Of a stretch of 55,858 nucleotides of DNA, positions 1 through 8,267 are shown in pieces. Numbering within the stretch: the stretch's first letter is position 1; the number at the start of each line of letters is the position of its first letter. The DNA lies in assembly GCA_030149365.1 (NCBI GenBank), contig JASBRP010000053.1, positions 1-55,858 of the forward strand, written 5' to 3'. Below the pieces are notes generated by a model that worked only from the letters and a program-made list of their open reading frames with translations, did no database searches and was not told the origin of the DNA. This stretch comes from Solimonas sp. GTDB lineage: Bacteria > Pseudomonadota > Gammaproteobacteria > Nevskiales > Nevskiaceae. A program made the position numbers and the translations under genes.

Positions 1-251
1 AGGTTGACGATCTTGTCGTTGTAGGGGAACTGCATCACCGAGGTGGTGATGGAGATACCGCGCTGTTGTTCCAGCGCCATCCAGTCCGAGGTGGCATGAC
101 GGCTGGCCTTGCGGCCCTTGACCGTACCGGCCAGCTGGATCGCGCCTCCGAACAGCAGGAGTTTTTCCGTCAGCGTGGTCTTGCCCGCGTCGGGATGCGA
201 AATGATGGCGAAGGTGCGGCGACGCTGCGCCTGTTCGAGGATGCGAGACAT
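1..251 (-). CDS. prfC: Peptide chain release factor 3, N-terminal part (partial)
   Basis: This is the first 83 codons of release factor 3, the GTPase that recycles RF1/RF2 from the ribosome after termination; the gene runs off the left edge. The reverse strand reads [20 protein letters not shown], followed at about residues 19-26 by the P-loop HPDAGKTT, with GKT binding the GTP phosphates. Further on, switch-I-type residues RGISITTSV precede [10 protein letters not shown], the beginning of the G3 region. This order and wording match RF3 closely and differ from EF-G and LepA. The ATG at 251-249 is the only sensible start. The gene is divergent from the small membrane-protein gene at 376. Confidence 0.93.
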   Translation of the reverse strand, partial: MSRILEQAQRRRTFAIISHPDAGKTTLTEKLLLFGGAIQLAGTVKGRKASRHATSDWMALEQQRGISITTSVMQFPYNDKIVN

Positions 252-375
252 AAGGGGCGTGATTCTAAGGAAAGGGCACGGCCATTGCATGCCGGGCGGC
301 AGCCCCGATGCACGCAGGGTCATCGTTTTTCGCTAATCTCGGGCCACCGGACGGCGCCCACAGGACAGGAGAGCC

Positions 376-777
376 ATGGAGTACGCGATCGGAGTGGTGC
401 TGGCCCTGACGGTGTCGCTGATGGCCCGCTGGGTGGGGTTCGACCGTGACCGCTCCTTCTACCCGACGGTCCTGATCGTGATCGCCTCCTACTACGCGCT
501 GTTCGCGGTGATGGGCGGTTCACTGCAGGTCCTGGCGCAGGAGGCGGCGGTGTTCGCCGGCTTCGCGCTGCTGGCCATCGGTGGCTACAAGCTCAGCCCC
601 TGGATCATCGTGGCCACCCTGGCGGGGCACGGCCTGTTCGACGCCCTCCACCCCTTCGACAACCCCGGCATGCCGGCCTGGTGGCCGGGCTTCTGCCTGG
701 GTTACGACCTGGCCGCCGCCGCCTTCCTGGCCTGGAACATCAGCCAGGCGCGCGGTCGCCGGCTGCGCATGGAGTAG
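376..777 (+). CDS. Small integral membrane protein, function unknown
   Basis: A 133-residue protein with about four hydrophobic segments (roughly residues 3-16, 28-50, 55-85 and 105-122), so it should sit in the inner membrane. A conserved-looking stretch around residues 82-100 (HGLFDALHPFDNPGMPAWWP) is rich in His, Asp, Pro and Trp and is the most likely functional site. I do not recognise a named function. A GGAG ribosome binding site lies just upstream (caggagagccATG). The stop codon is two bases before the start of the next gene, so the two are probably cotranscribed and translationally coupled. Confidence 0.75.
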   Translation: MEYAIGVVLALTVSLMARWVGFDRDRSFYPTVLIVIASYYALFAVMGGSLQVLAQEAAVFAGFALLAIGGYKLSPWIIVATLAGHGLFDALHPFDNPGMPAWWPGFCLGYDLAAAAFLAWNISQARGRRLRME

Positions 778-779
778 CC

Positions 780-1154
780 ATGAAACCCCTTCTTGCCCTG
801 CTGTTTGCCCTGGTCCTGTCCTGGTCGGCCGCCGTGCCGGCGGTCGAGAAGGCGGCGACGCGCGGCCCCGAGGAGGTCCAGGCCGTGTTCGACCGCAACC
901 GTGCCCCGCTGCAGCGCATCTTCATGAAGTACCAGCAGCGCATGCCGCTGGAGCAGGTGCTGCGGCTGGAGTTGCGCTTCACGGTGGCGTCCGACGGGCG
1001 GGTCAGCGAGCCGGTGGTGCTGTCCTCCACCTACGGCGACCGGGAACTGGAGGGGCTGGTGCAGGACTGGTTGCGCAGCCTGCGCTTCGAGGCGCGGGAC
1101 ATCCCCGCCACCATCGTCGACCGCTACCCGCTGGTGTACCACCCGGCGCGCTGA
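780..1154 (+). CDS. Secreted protein with AgmX/PglI-type TonB-like C-terminal domain
   Basis: A 124-residue protein with a signal peptide (residues 1-22, MKPLLALLFALVLSWSAAVP). It is followed directly by a domain that resembles the C-terminal domain of the TonB/AgmX-like protein encoded at 22845. Shared points are a start with FDRNRAPLQRIF against FDRNKSSLFSIF, a central strand with SDGRV against PDGSV, then VLSSTYGDREL against LVSSSFGNPEL, and a closing YPLVYHP against YPINFLP. Because the membrane anchor and proline-rich spacer are missing, it would be a free periplasmic version of the domain. The start chosen is the ATG at 780, which follows the stop of the upstream gene almost immediately. 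It faces the lipoprotein gene ending at 1165. Confidence 0.78.
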   Translation: MKPLLALLFALVLSWSAAVPAVEKAATRGPEEVQAVFDRNRAPLQRIFMKYQQRMPLEQVLRLELRFTVASDGRVSEPVVLSSTYGDRELEGLVQDWLRSLRFEARDIPATIVDRYPLVYHPAR

Positions 1155-1164
1155 ACCCGGCGTC

Positions 1165-2268
1165 TTACCAGAGCAGCGAAAACTTCCACTGCAGCAGGTC
1201 GTCGCTGATGGTCTCTTCGCTGCCGATGCTGCGCGTGCGGCTGTAGTACAGGCCAGTCTGGGGGCTGCGGCCGGGCAGCAGCCCGCCGGCCCAGCGCGAC
1301 AGGTCCAGGCCCAGGTTCAGCTGGTCGCTGCGCTCGGCCGACTCGGGCAGGAACCAGGCCGGGTTCATGCCGCTGGAGACACCCGCCGACACGCCGACGC
1401 CGCCCAGCTTGCGCTGCAGGCTGGCCTCGGAGGTCCAGCCCTGCGACACCGCGGGATTCTGCGCGTCGGGCACGCGCTGCCAGGCCAGGCGGGCCTGGGT
1501 CGACCAGGCGCCCAGTTCCTGTTGCTGCGCCACGCCCAGTTCATAGCCGGCGGCGGGGTCGGCCATCGCGGTGCCGGAGGCGGGTGTGGGGTCGATGGCC
1601 TGCAGCCTCAATTGGGAGCGGCTCTTCTCCTCGCCCCATTCCACCGCCGCGGACCAGGTGCGTGCGTCCATGTCGGTGACCGTGGCATCGGCCGCCACCA
1701 CGCGGCAGCTGCGTCCGCGCAGGCGCAGCGCCAGGGTGTCGGCCGGCAGCGGCATGCGCATGGTGCCTTCCAGCGCGCAATCCAGCGGTGCGGCCGGGGC
1801 GGTGGTGTTGGCCCATTTCAGGTCGAAGGCCGCCAGCGAGGGAGCCCAGCCGAGGTTGACCGACTGGCGTACCTGCTGCGCCTCGCCGGCCAGCTGCCAT
1901 TCCGAGCGGGTCTCCTGCGAGACGCCCAGGCGCAGCGGCGCACCGGCCACTTCGCTCAGGCGCAGGTCCGCGTTCTGTCCCAGGGTCTGCAGCGCCACCT
2001 GCTGCGAGGGGGCATCGAAACTGGCGGTGCCGGATTCGAACAACTGGCCCGGCTGCACGCGGTAGCCGGCGCGGTAGAGCAGCAGGCCGTCGCCGCTGCC
2101 CAGGGTGAAGTCGCTGTTGAGGCCCCGCAGGGGTGTCTGCTGGGGCGCGGTCATCTGGCCGTCCAGCTTCAGCTGCACGGCGGGAGTCTGGCGTTGCGGC
2201 GCGGACGCGCAGGCGCCGAGCAGCAATGCGCCCAGCGACAGCATGATGTTCCGGCTTCTCCGCTTCAC
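1165..2268 (-). CDS. Predicted outer-membrane lipoprotein, unknown function
   Basis: About 367 residues. The N-terminus VKRRSRNIMLSLGALLLGAC is a lipoprotein signal peptide: a positive cluster, a hydrophobic core and the lipobox LGAC, then ASAP, so the mature protein would start at the lipidated Cys. The body has many alternating polar/apolar stretches and ends in a beta-type segment (LLQWKFSLLW), which suggests a beta-rich outer-membrane protein. The GTG at 2268-2266 was preferred because the ATG eight codons later would leave no positive residues before the hydrophobic core; that ATG at 2244 remains possible. I recognise no family. It lies downstream of the terminator of the ompA gene and should have its own promoter between 2269 and 2346. 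Confidence 0.72.
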   Translation of the reverse strand: MKRRSRNIMLSLGALLLGACASAPQRQTPAVQLKLDGQMTAPQQTPLRGLNSDFTLGSGDGLLLYRAGYRVQPGQLFESGTASFDAPSQQVALQTLGQNADLRLSEVAGAPLRLGVSQETRSEWQLAGEAQQVRQSVNLGWAPSLAAFDLKWANTTAPAAPLDCALEGTMRMPLPADTLALRLRGRSCRVVAADATVTDMDARTWSAAVEWGEEKSRSQLRLQAIDPTPASGTAMADPAAGYELGVAQQQELGAWSTQARLAWQRVPDAQNPAVSQGWTSEASLQRKLGGVGVSAGVSSGMNPAWFLPESAERSDQLNLGLDLSRWAGGLLPGRSPQTGLYYSRTRSIGSEETISDDLLQWKFSLLW

Positions 2269-2346
2269 TTCGTCTGTTCCATCGGCTGCATGGCAGACCC
2301 TGGGCACTTGGAACGACCGCGGCGGCGGCGAGTTCCCGCAGTGCAC

Positions 2347-2377
2347 AAAAAAGCCGGCGGCCTTGCGGCCGCCGGCT
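2347..2377 (-). terminator. Rho-independent terminator of the ompA-like gene
   Basis: On the reverse strand an 11-bp perfect stem (2377-2367 with 2362-2352) closes a 4-base loop and is followed by six T residues (2352-2347). It lies 19 bases after the stop codon of the OmpA/TSP3 gene. Confidence 0.9.
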
Positions 2378-2395
2378 GGTCTTGCCGCGGAAAGT

Positions 2396-3565
2396 TTACT
2401 GCTTGATCACCTTGAACTCGACACGGCGGTTCTCGGCGCGGCCCTCGTCGCTCTTGTTGCTGGACACCGGCACCGACTCGCCCAGGCCCTTGGCGCTCAG
2501 GCGAGCGGCCTGCACACCCTGGCTGACCAGGTAATCACGCACCGAGTTGGCGCGGGACTTCGACAGCTTCAGGTTGTAGGCGTCCGAACCGATGCTGTCG
2601 GTGTGGCCCTCGATCTCGACCTCCATCGTCGGCTGGCCGCGCAGGCCCGCCGCAATGCCGTCGAGGATCGCGCGGCCGTCCGGCGTCAGCGTCGCCTTGT
2701 TGAACTCGAAGTTGATGTTGCGCAGCACCAGGCGCTGGGCCTTCACGGCGCAGCCGCGTTCATCCACCTTCATGCCGCGCGGCGTATCCGGGCAGAGGTC
2801 GTTGGCGTTGAGCACGCCGTCGCCATCGGCATCAGGCGGCAGCGGGGGCGGCAGGCCGCAACCATAGGCATCCACCGCGATGCCGGCCGGCGTGCCGGGG
2901 CAGCGGTCGATGTTGTCGAGCACGCCGTCGCCGTCGCTGTCGCCGATGACCGGCGCCGGAGCGGGGGCCGGCGGAGGCGGAGGCGGTGCCTCTTCGGTAC
3001 GGCTCAGGTTGAACTGCACACCGGCGTTGACGCGGGTGTCCCAGATGTTGTCGCGGCCAGCGGCCGTGCCCGGGATGTCATCGCTGAAGATCGCATAGCG
3101 GCGGCCTTCGACGCGCAGCGCGGCGTCACGGGAGCCGCCGAGCTTGAACAGCAGGCCACCACCGGCATTGGCGTAGCCCACGAGACGGTCGCTGCGGTCC
3201 TCGTTGGACGGCGGATCGCCCAGCGCGTCTTCATAGGTCACACCGCCGCCGAGCAGCAGATAGGGATTGATGCGGCTGTTGGGGGCCATGCCGAGCTTGA
3301 AGTCCAGGCCGGCGCCGAAGTTGCTGTCCGAGCGGCCGGTGACGTCGTTGTCGACCTTGTGGCCGAAGAAGTTCAGTTCCGTCGCGAAGTAGTCGTTGAC
3401 CGGAAAGCCGAACAGCACGTGGGCGCCGATGCCGTCATCATCGGCCTGGCGCGAGGTGTCGGGGTCTACCCAGCTGCCCATGACGCCCATGTAGGGCTTG
3501 GCTTGGGCGTGAGCCGTGCCCAGCACGCCTCCCAGGAGCAGCAATGCAAGAGCTTGGTTTTTCAT
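2396..3565 (-). CDS. OmpA family outer-membrane protein with TSP3 calcium-binding repeats
   Basis: A 389-residue porin-like protein. Residues 1-20 are a signal peptide (ALALLLLGGVLGTAHAQ). Residues 22-190 form an OmpA-type eight-strand barrel. A proline-rich hinge follows (PPPPPPAPAPAP), then two thrombospondin type 3 repeats (DSDGDGVLDNIDRCPGT and DADGDGVLNANDLCPDT) whose Asp-rich loops bind calcium. The C-terminal OmpA domain (about 280-389) has NINFEFNKATLTPDG, the peptidoglycan-binding EIEGHTDSIGSDAYN and RAENRRVEFKV. It would tether the outer membrane to the cell wall. The family resemblance is strong; the individual role, structural or adhesin, cannot be read from sequence. Another OmpA-family gene lies 276 bases upstream on the same strand. 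Confidence 0.92.
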   Translation of the reverse strand: MKNQALALLLLGGVLGTAHAQAKPYMGVMGSWVDPDTSRQADDDGIGAHVLFGFPVNDYFATELNFFGHKVDNDVTGRSDSNFGAGLDFKLGMAPNSRINPYLLLGGGVTYEDALGDPPSNEDRSDRLVGYANAGGGLLFKLGGSRDAALRVEGRRYAIFSDDIPGTAAGRDNIWDTRVNAGVQFNLSRTEEAPPPPPPAPAPAPVIGDSDGDGVLDNIDRCPGTPAGIAVDAYGCGLPPPLPPDADGDGVLNANDLCPDTPRGMKVDERGCAVKAQRLVLRNINFEFNKATLTPDGRAILDGIAAGLRGQPTMEVEIEGHTDSIGSDAYNLKLSKSRANSVRDYLVSQGVQAARLSAKGLGESVPVSSNKSDEGRAENRRVEFKVIKQ

Positions 3566-3745
3566 CTGATTTCCCTATCACAATGGCTGGATTGCACAGA
3601 TGAATGCTCGTGTTGCAGCCCTGAACACGTGCTGAATACTCCCTTTGCCAGGCTCCATGGCGCTCGCGCTATTGCTGCGACGCGCACAGGAATCCACCCC
3701 TGGCGAGGCGTCAAGCAGCCTTGGATAAGGCCCCATGAACGACAA

Positions 3746-3800
3746 GGCCATCGGCTGGCAGTGGAGCGATTCGATGTCGCTCCGCTGCCGGCCGATGGCC
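3746..3800. repeat. Long perfect hairpin (24-bp stem, 7-base loop) between two ompA-type genes
   Basis: Bases 3746-3769 pair with 3777-3800 along their whole length, with two G-T wobble pairs in the plus-strand RNA (56 with 90, 62 with 84); the loop is TTCGATG. Read as minus-strand RNA the two wobbles become A-C mismatches, so the structure is best as a plus-strand transcript although no plus-strand gene is nearby. It lies 41 bases downstream of the stop-codon side of the gene ending at 3842 and could terminate or stabilise that transcript. There is no T run. A REP-type repeat or a small RNA are alternatives. The rest of 3566-3841 shows nothing else I can support. Confidence 0.6.
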
Positions 3801-3841
3801 TGCGCGTGAAAGGTCTTCGTCGCGCGGTGTCGCTCGCTAGC

Positions 3842-4765
3842 CTACTTCGCGGCGAACTCCACTTCCGCACCGCCGCCGGCCTTGCCGCTGGCCTTCAGGC
3901 GCGTGGGGGCGATGCCCAGGTCCACCAGGAAAATGCGGACGGCTTGCGCGCGCGCCATTGCCAGGCCGGCGGGCTCGCCGGAGGCGGTATGGCCGATCAG
4001 CTGAAGCTCCAGCTCCGGCTGCGCGCGCAGCGCGGCGAGCACGCCGTCGAGCTGCTTGCGCGTGGTGCCGTTGAGCTTGGCGGAGCCCGTGTCGAAGCTC
4101 GCGGACGCGAGGCTCGGGCTGGGCGGCGGTGTGGCGGAAGGCGTGGCGGCCGGCAGCGCGGTCACACCGGGCGGCAGGGCGACGGCGGGAGCGGCCCAGG
4201 GGATCGGCGTGGCCGGCTGCGGGCCGGGCACGTGGACCACCGGGACCGGCTCGGGCGCCGGCGCGCTGGCTGCGGCCGGTTCGGCCGGAGCCTGGTAGCT
4301 GGCGACAGGGGCGGCCACGGGGGCCATCGCGGGTGCCGCCGCTTCGACCACGGGCGCCGGGGCCGGGGCGACGACGGGTTCGGGGATGGGTTCCGGCTGG
4401 GCGACGACGGGCTCGGCCCTGGCGGGCGCCGGCGTGGCGGCGACCGGCTCCACGACGCGTTCCATCACCGGCACGGGGGCGGCAGCCGCGGCGACCGGTG
4501 CTGCTGCTTCAGGTGCGACCGCAGCGGCGGCCGTGGTGGCGGCTTCTGCCGCCGCTTCCGGGAATTCGTCGGCCGGCAGGGGCGGGAGCCTCGCCGCACA
4601 GCCTTTGCGATCCACCAGCGTGCCGGCCACGGTGCCCGGGCAGGCGTCGACCGAGTCGGGCGTGCCATCGCCATCGGCATCCACCGGCTGTGCCCAGGCT
4701 GTGCCCTGCACCAGGGCGGCCAGCGCAAACAGGGCCGCAGGAGCGGAGTGCGAACGGTGTTTCAT
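3842..4765 (-). CDS. OmpA-related protein with one TSP3 repeat, long Ala/Pro linker and reduced OmpA domain
   Basis: A 307-residue exported protein. Residues 1-26 are a signal peptide (start MKHRSHSAPAALFALAALVQ, preceded by GGGGAAA as ribosome binding site). One TSP3 motif follows at once (DADGDGTPDSVDACPGT). Then come roughly 150 residues made almost only of Ala, Pro, Val and Glu, a flexible wall-spanning linker, and a C-terminal domain that keeps the OmpA plan (FDTGSAKLNGTTRKQLDGVL, LQLIGHTASGEPAGLAMARA). It lacks the acidic Asp of the usual GHTD motif and the terminal NRRVE block, so peptidoglycan binding may be lost or altered. There is no beta-barrel, so the protein is probably periplasmic or wall-associated rather than a porin. 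Confidence 0.85.
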   Translation of the reverse strand: MKHRSHSAPAALFALAALVQGTAWAQPVDADGDGTPDSVDACPGTVAGTLVDRKGCAARLPPLPADEFPEAAAEAATTAAAAVAPEAAAPVAAAAAPVPVMERVVEPVAATPAPARAEPVVAQPEPIPEPVVAPAPAPVVEAAAPAMAPVAAPVASYQAPAEPAAASAPAPEPVPVVHVPGPQPATPIPWAAPAVALPPGVTALPAATPSATPPPSPSLASASFDTGSAKLNGTTRKQLDGVLAALRAQPELELQLIGHTASGEPAGLAMARAQAVRIFLVDLGIAPTRLKASGKAGGGAEVEFAAK

Positions 4766-4866
4766 GATTTTCCCCGAATAGTATTTCGGCCATTTTCTGC
4801 CGTGAATGGGCTTATAACACGGCCACTTGCAAGGGATGAAGCGCAGAGGCCGTATCGGCTCGCCGC

Positions 4867-4919
4867 TTGCGCCATACGCACGCGTATCTCTAAACTGCCC
4901 ACTCAATACGCCACCGTAT
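4867..4919 (+). promoter_or_regulatory. Promoter and two TetR-type operators (ATACG-N4-CGTAT) upstream of tetR-fadE
   Basis: Two copies of the inverted repeat ATACG-N4-CGTAT occur at 4874-4887 and 4906-4919, centre to centre 32 bp, about three helical turns. A possible -35 (TTGCGC, 4867-4872) and -10 (TAAACT, 4891-4896) with 18-bp spacing bracket the first copy, and the second covers the first possible start codon of the regulator. Binding of the TetR protein here would repress itself and the downstream fadE. Confidence 0.7.
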
Positions 4920-5586
4920 GTACGAACGCCTCATGAAGCCCACGGCTGCCGCCGACAGTCGCCAGAACCTCAGCGCCGACGACTGGGCCGAAGCCGCGCT
5001 GGACGCGATCGCGGTCGGCGGGATGGATGCCGTGGCGGTGGAGCCGCTGGCCCGCGGCCTGGGCGTGACCAAGGGCAGCTTCTACTGGCACTTCCAGAAC
5101 CGCGATGCGCTGCTGCGTGCGGCCCTGCAGCTTTGGGAGCGGCAGCAGGTCGACACCCTGCTGTCCCGGATCGACCCGGCGGCCAGCCCCTACGACCGTA
5201 TCGTCAGCCTGTTCAAGGCGGCGAACATGAGCGTGCGCGATGGCCGCCTGTACCTGGCCATTGCCGCCGCCGCCGACAACCCGACCGTGCAGGCCTTCGT
5301 GCAGCGCCTGTCGGAGCGCTGGATCAGCTACCTGGACGAGAGCTATCGTGCCCTGGGGTACCCCGGGCCGCGGGCGCGCCAGTGGGCGTTGTTTGCGTTC
5401 GCTACCTTCATGGGCAACCTGCAGGTGCGGCGCGATACGCCGCAGATGATGCCCGAGGGCCAGGATTTCAGTGATTACGTGAAGTTGATGATCAAGACGC
5501 TCATTCCCCGGGAGGCGAGGGGACAGGGCGCGGAAGAAGAAGACGACCACCCGCACGTGGTGCCGATGCGCCGCCCGGGTTCCTGA
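4918..5586 (+). CDS. TetR family transcriptional regulator, probable repressor of fadE
   Basis: A 222-residue one-component regulator. The N-terminal helix-turn-helix spans about residues 20-66 (AEAALDAIAVGGMDAVAVEP, then LGVTKGSFYWHFQNRDALLR, the usual TetR recognition helix and its YWHF landmark). The remainder is the all-helical ligand-binding domain, ending in a disordered acidic tail (AEEEDDHPH). The gene precedes fadE by 42 bases on the same strand, so an acyl-CoA or fatty acid ligand is a reasonable guess. Neither the ATG at 4918 nor the one at 4933 (MKPTAAADS) has a clear ribosome binding site. The second operator overlaps the first ATG, so the later start is possible. Confidence 0.88.
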   Translation: MYERLMKPTAAADSRQNLSADDWAEAALDAIAVGGMDAVAVEPLARGLGVTKGSFYWHFQNRDALLRAALQLWERQQVDTLLSRIDPAASPYDRIVSLFKAANMSVRDGRLYLAIAAAADNPTVQAFVQRLSERWISYLDESYRALGYPGPRARQWALFAFATFMGNLQVRRDTPQMMPEGQDFSDYVKLMIKTLIPREARGQGAEEEDDHPHVVPMRRPGS

Positions 5587-5628
5587 TTTCCGCAAAGGGC
5601 CTTGACCGGCCCTCCAAGGAGGTACCCC

Positions 5629-8106
5629 ATGTCGATTCTCTCCGTTGTACTGGCCGCGCTGCTGGTGGCCTGGGTCCTGGCCTATGTCGGCGCCCCGCTG
5701 CTGATCTGGACCCTCGGGGCCGGGTTGCTGCTGCTGGCGCTCAAGGCCGTGGGCGCGCTCGGCGCCACCGCCTTCGCGGTATCGGCGGCCGTGTTCCTGG
5801 CGCTGGCGGTGCTGCTCAATGTCCGCCCCCTGCGCCGCGCGGTGCTCACCGGCCCGATCTTCGGCGTGTTCAAGAAGGTGCTGCCGGAGATGTCGTCCAC
5901 CGAGCGCGAAGCGCTTGAGGCCGGCGACACCTGGTGGGAGGCCGATCTGTTCCGCGGGCGTCCGGACTGGAGCAAGCTGCTGGAGTTCAAGTACACCGCG
6001 CTCACCCCGCAGGAACAGTCCTTCCTCGACAACGAGTGCGAGGAGCTGTGCAAGCTCTGCGACGACTGGAAGATCGAGTTCGAGGACAAGGACCTGCCGC
6101 CGCAGGTCTGGGCCTACATCCGCGAGAAGAAGTTCTTCTCGATGCTGATCAAGAAGGAATACGGCGGCCTGGGCTTCTCGGCCAACGCGCAGTCGGCGGT
6201 GGTGACCAAGCTGGCGACCAAGTCGATCACCATGGCGGTGACGGTGATGGTGCCCAACTCCCTGGGCCCCGGCGAGCTGTTGATGCACTACGGCACCGAC
6301 GAGCAGAAGCAGCAGTGGCTGCCTGGCCTGGTGTCCGGCAAGGAGATCCCCTGCTTCGGCCTCACCGGCCCCGAGGTCGGCTCCGACGCCACCGCGATGC
6401 CGGACCTCGGCACGGTCTGCTACGGCCAGCACGAGGGCAAGAAGGTGCTGGGCATCCGCCTGGATTTCTCCAAGCGCTACATCACGCTGGCGCCCATCGC
6501 CACGGTGGTCGGCCTGGCCTTCAAGCTGCGCGATCCGGACGGCCTGCTGGGCGACAAGGCCAAGGCCGACTACGGCATCACCTGCGCGCTGATCCCGGCG
6601 AAGCATGAAGGCATGGAGATCGGCCGCCGGCACTACCCGGGCGCGGCCTTCCACAACGGCACGATCCATGGCCGTGGCGTGTTCATCCCGGTGGACTGGA
6701 TCATCGGCGGCCCCGCCATGGCGGGCAAGGGCTGGCGCATGCTGGTGGAATGCCTGTCGGCCGGCCGCGGCATCTCGCTGCCGGCGCTGGGCACGGCGGC
6801 GGGGCAGAGTGCCTACCGCATGACCGGCGTGTACGGCCGCTTCCGCCGCCAGTTCAAGGTGGCGGTCGGCAAGTTCGAAGGCGTGCAGGAGGCCACCGGG
6901 CGCATCGCCGGTTATGCCTACACGCTGGAAGCCATGCGCGTGCTCACCGCCTCGGCGGTGGATCATTGCGCGCCGTCGGTGGTCACCGCCATCGCCAAGT
7001 ACCACATGACCGAGCTGATGCGGAAGATCGTTTCCGACGGCATGGACGTGATGGCGGGCAAGGCGATCCAGCAGGGGCCGCGCAACTTCATGGCCACCGC
7101 CTACAAGGCGGCGCCGGTGGCGATTACCGTGGAAGGCGCCAACATCCTGACCCGCAACCTGATGATCTTCGGGCAGGGCGCCATCCGCTGCCACGAGTAC
7201 GTGTTCCCGGAGATGGAGGCGGCGCGCGACGACGACCTGCCGAAGTTCGACCAGCTGCTGTTCGGCCACGTCGGCTTCTCCATCAACCGTGCGGTGCGTG
7301 CCTTCACGCTGGGCCTCACCGGCGCGCGCCTGGCGTCGTCGCCGGTGTCCGGCGAGATGGCGCCGTACTTCCGCCGCATGGAGCGCTACTCGGCGAGCCT
7401 GGCCTTCTGCTCCGACCTCACCATGGGTGTGCTGGGCGGCAAGCTGAAGTTCATGGAGCGCCTGTCGGCGCGCCTGGGCGACGTGCTGAGCCAGCTCTAC
7501 ATCGCCTCCGCCGTGGCCAAGTTCTATCTCGAGGGCAGCAAGTCCGAGGCGGAGCTGGCGCATGCGCGCTGGGCGCTGGACCATGCGATGCACGAGATCG
7601 CCAAGGCCTTCGAAGGGTTCATCGACAACTTCCCGGTGGCCTGGGCGCGCGGCGTGATGCGCCTGGTGGTGTTCCCGCTGGGCAACCGCGTGAAGCCGGT
7701 CAGCGACCGCCTCAACGCCCAGGTGGCCGACATGATCCTGGAGCCCAGCGACGTGCGCGAGCGCCTGTCCTGGCTGGTGTTCAAGAACGGCGGCGTGCAC
7801 GACCCGGTCGGCCGCATGGAGCATGCCTGGGAGGTGGCGCTGCGCAGCGAGGCCGCCTACCTGAAGTACTACAAGCACGCCAACCGCGGCGAGCTGGCCG
7901 GCGACACGGTGGCGGACCGCCTCAAGGACGCCGTCACCCGCAACCTGATGTCGCGCGAGGAGGCCGACCAGGCCGCCGAGTACGACCGCGTGCGCTTCGA
8001 CGTGATCCTGACCGATGACTTCAGCAAGGAATACATCGCCGGCAACTACGCGGCGGAGCGGGCGGACGTGATCGAGTTGTCGGCGGCGCGGGCCAAGCTC
8101 GCCTGA
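5629..8106 (+). CDS. fadE: Acyl-CoA dehydrogenase FadE (long, membrane-associated type)
   Basis: An 825-residue protein, close to the 814 residues of the E. coli enzyme that carries out the first step of fatty acid beta-oxidation (acyl-CoA to trans-2-enoyl-CoA with FAD). Residues 1-65 hold two hydrophobic segments that anchor it to the inner membrane. The acyl-CoA dehydrogenase core follows, with [13 protein letters not shown], the FAD/substrate-site segment [13 protein letters not shown] near residue 240 and [12 protein letters not shown]. The C-terminal 300 residues correspond to DUF1974, found only in this FadE type. The start at 5629 has a perfect AAGGAGG at 5616-5622. It is the second gene after the TetR regulator. 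A 14-bp perfect hairpin follows the stop. Confidence 0.94.
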   Translation: MSILSVVLAALLVAWVLAYVGAPLLIWTLGAGLLLLALKAVGALGATAFAVSAAVFLALAVLLNVRPLRRAVLTGPIFGVFKKVLPEMSSTEREALEAGDTWWEADLFRGRPDWSKLLEFKYTALTPQEQSFLDNECEELCKLCDDWKIEFEDKDLPPQVWAYIREKKFFSMLIKKEYGGLGFSANAQSAVVTKLATKSITMAVTVMVPNSLGPGELLMHYGTDEQKQQWLPGLVSGKEIPCFGLTGPEVGSDATAMPDLGTVCYGQHEGKKVLGIRLDFSKRYITLAPIATVVGLAFKLRDPDGLLGDKAKADYGITCALIPAKHEGMEIGRRHYPGAAFHNGTIHGRGVFIPVDWIIGGPAMAGKGWRMLVECLSAGRGISLPALGTAAGQSAYRMTGVYGRFRRQFKVAVGKFEGVQEATGRIAGYAYTLEAMRVLTASAVDHCAPSVVTAIAKYHMTELMRKIVSDGMDVMAGKAIQQGPRNFMATAYKAAPVAITVEGANILTRNLMIFGQGAIRCHEYVFPEMEAARDDDLPKFDQLLFGHVGFSINRAVRAFTLGLTGARLASSPVSGEMAPYFRRMERYSASLAFCSDLTMGVLGGKLKFMERLSARLGDVLSQLYIASAVAKFYLEGSKSEAELAHARWALDHAMHEIAKAFEGFIDNFPVAWARGVMRLVVFPLGNRVKPVSDRLNAQVADMILEPSDVRERLSWLVFKNGGVHDPVGRMEHAWEVALRSEAAYLKYYKHANRGELAGDTVADRLKDAVTRNLMSREEADQAAEYDRVRFDVILTDDFSKEYIAGNYAAERADVIELSAARAKLA

Positions 8107-8112
8107 AGACGG

Positions 8113-8151
8113 GGCGTATCGAGGCAGGTGCAGCGCGTGCCTCGATACGCC
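8113..8151 (+). terminator. Perfect 14-bp inverted repeat after fadE (hairpin without T run)
   Basis: GGCGTATCGAGGCA at 8113-8126 pairs perfectly with 8138-8151 across an 11-base loop, seven bases after the fadE stop codon. No T tract follows, so it may be a weak terminator, an mRNA-stabilising hairpin or a protein-binding palindrome; the arms contain the CGTAT/ATACG words also seen in the tetR operators. Confidence 0.6.
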
Positions 8152-8267
8152 GCTCACGCGGCACTCGGCATGAACGGTTTGGTGGAAATTCCTACAGCAA
8201 CCCACCTTCCCTTTTGTCATCCCGATTGGCGAAGATGGGACATACCCCCATCGCGACCCGACGAGCC

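Noticed and set aside
2105..4936. Long plus-strand open frame of 943 codons across the ompA genes
   Set aside because: It is the antisense shadow of high-GC genes; the reverse-strand frames have signal peptides and OmpA/TSP3 domains.
4903..8220. Reverse-strand open frame of 1105 codons
   Set aside because: It lies opposite tetR and fadE, is His/Arg-rich without domains, and is explained by codon bias of the real genes.
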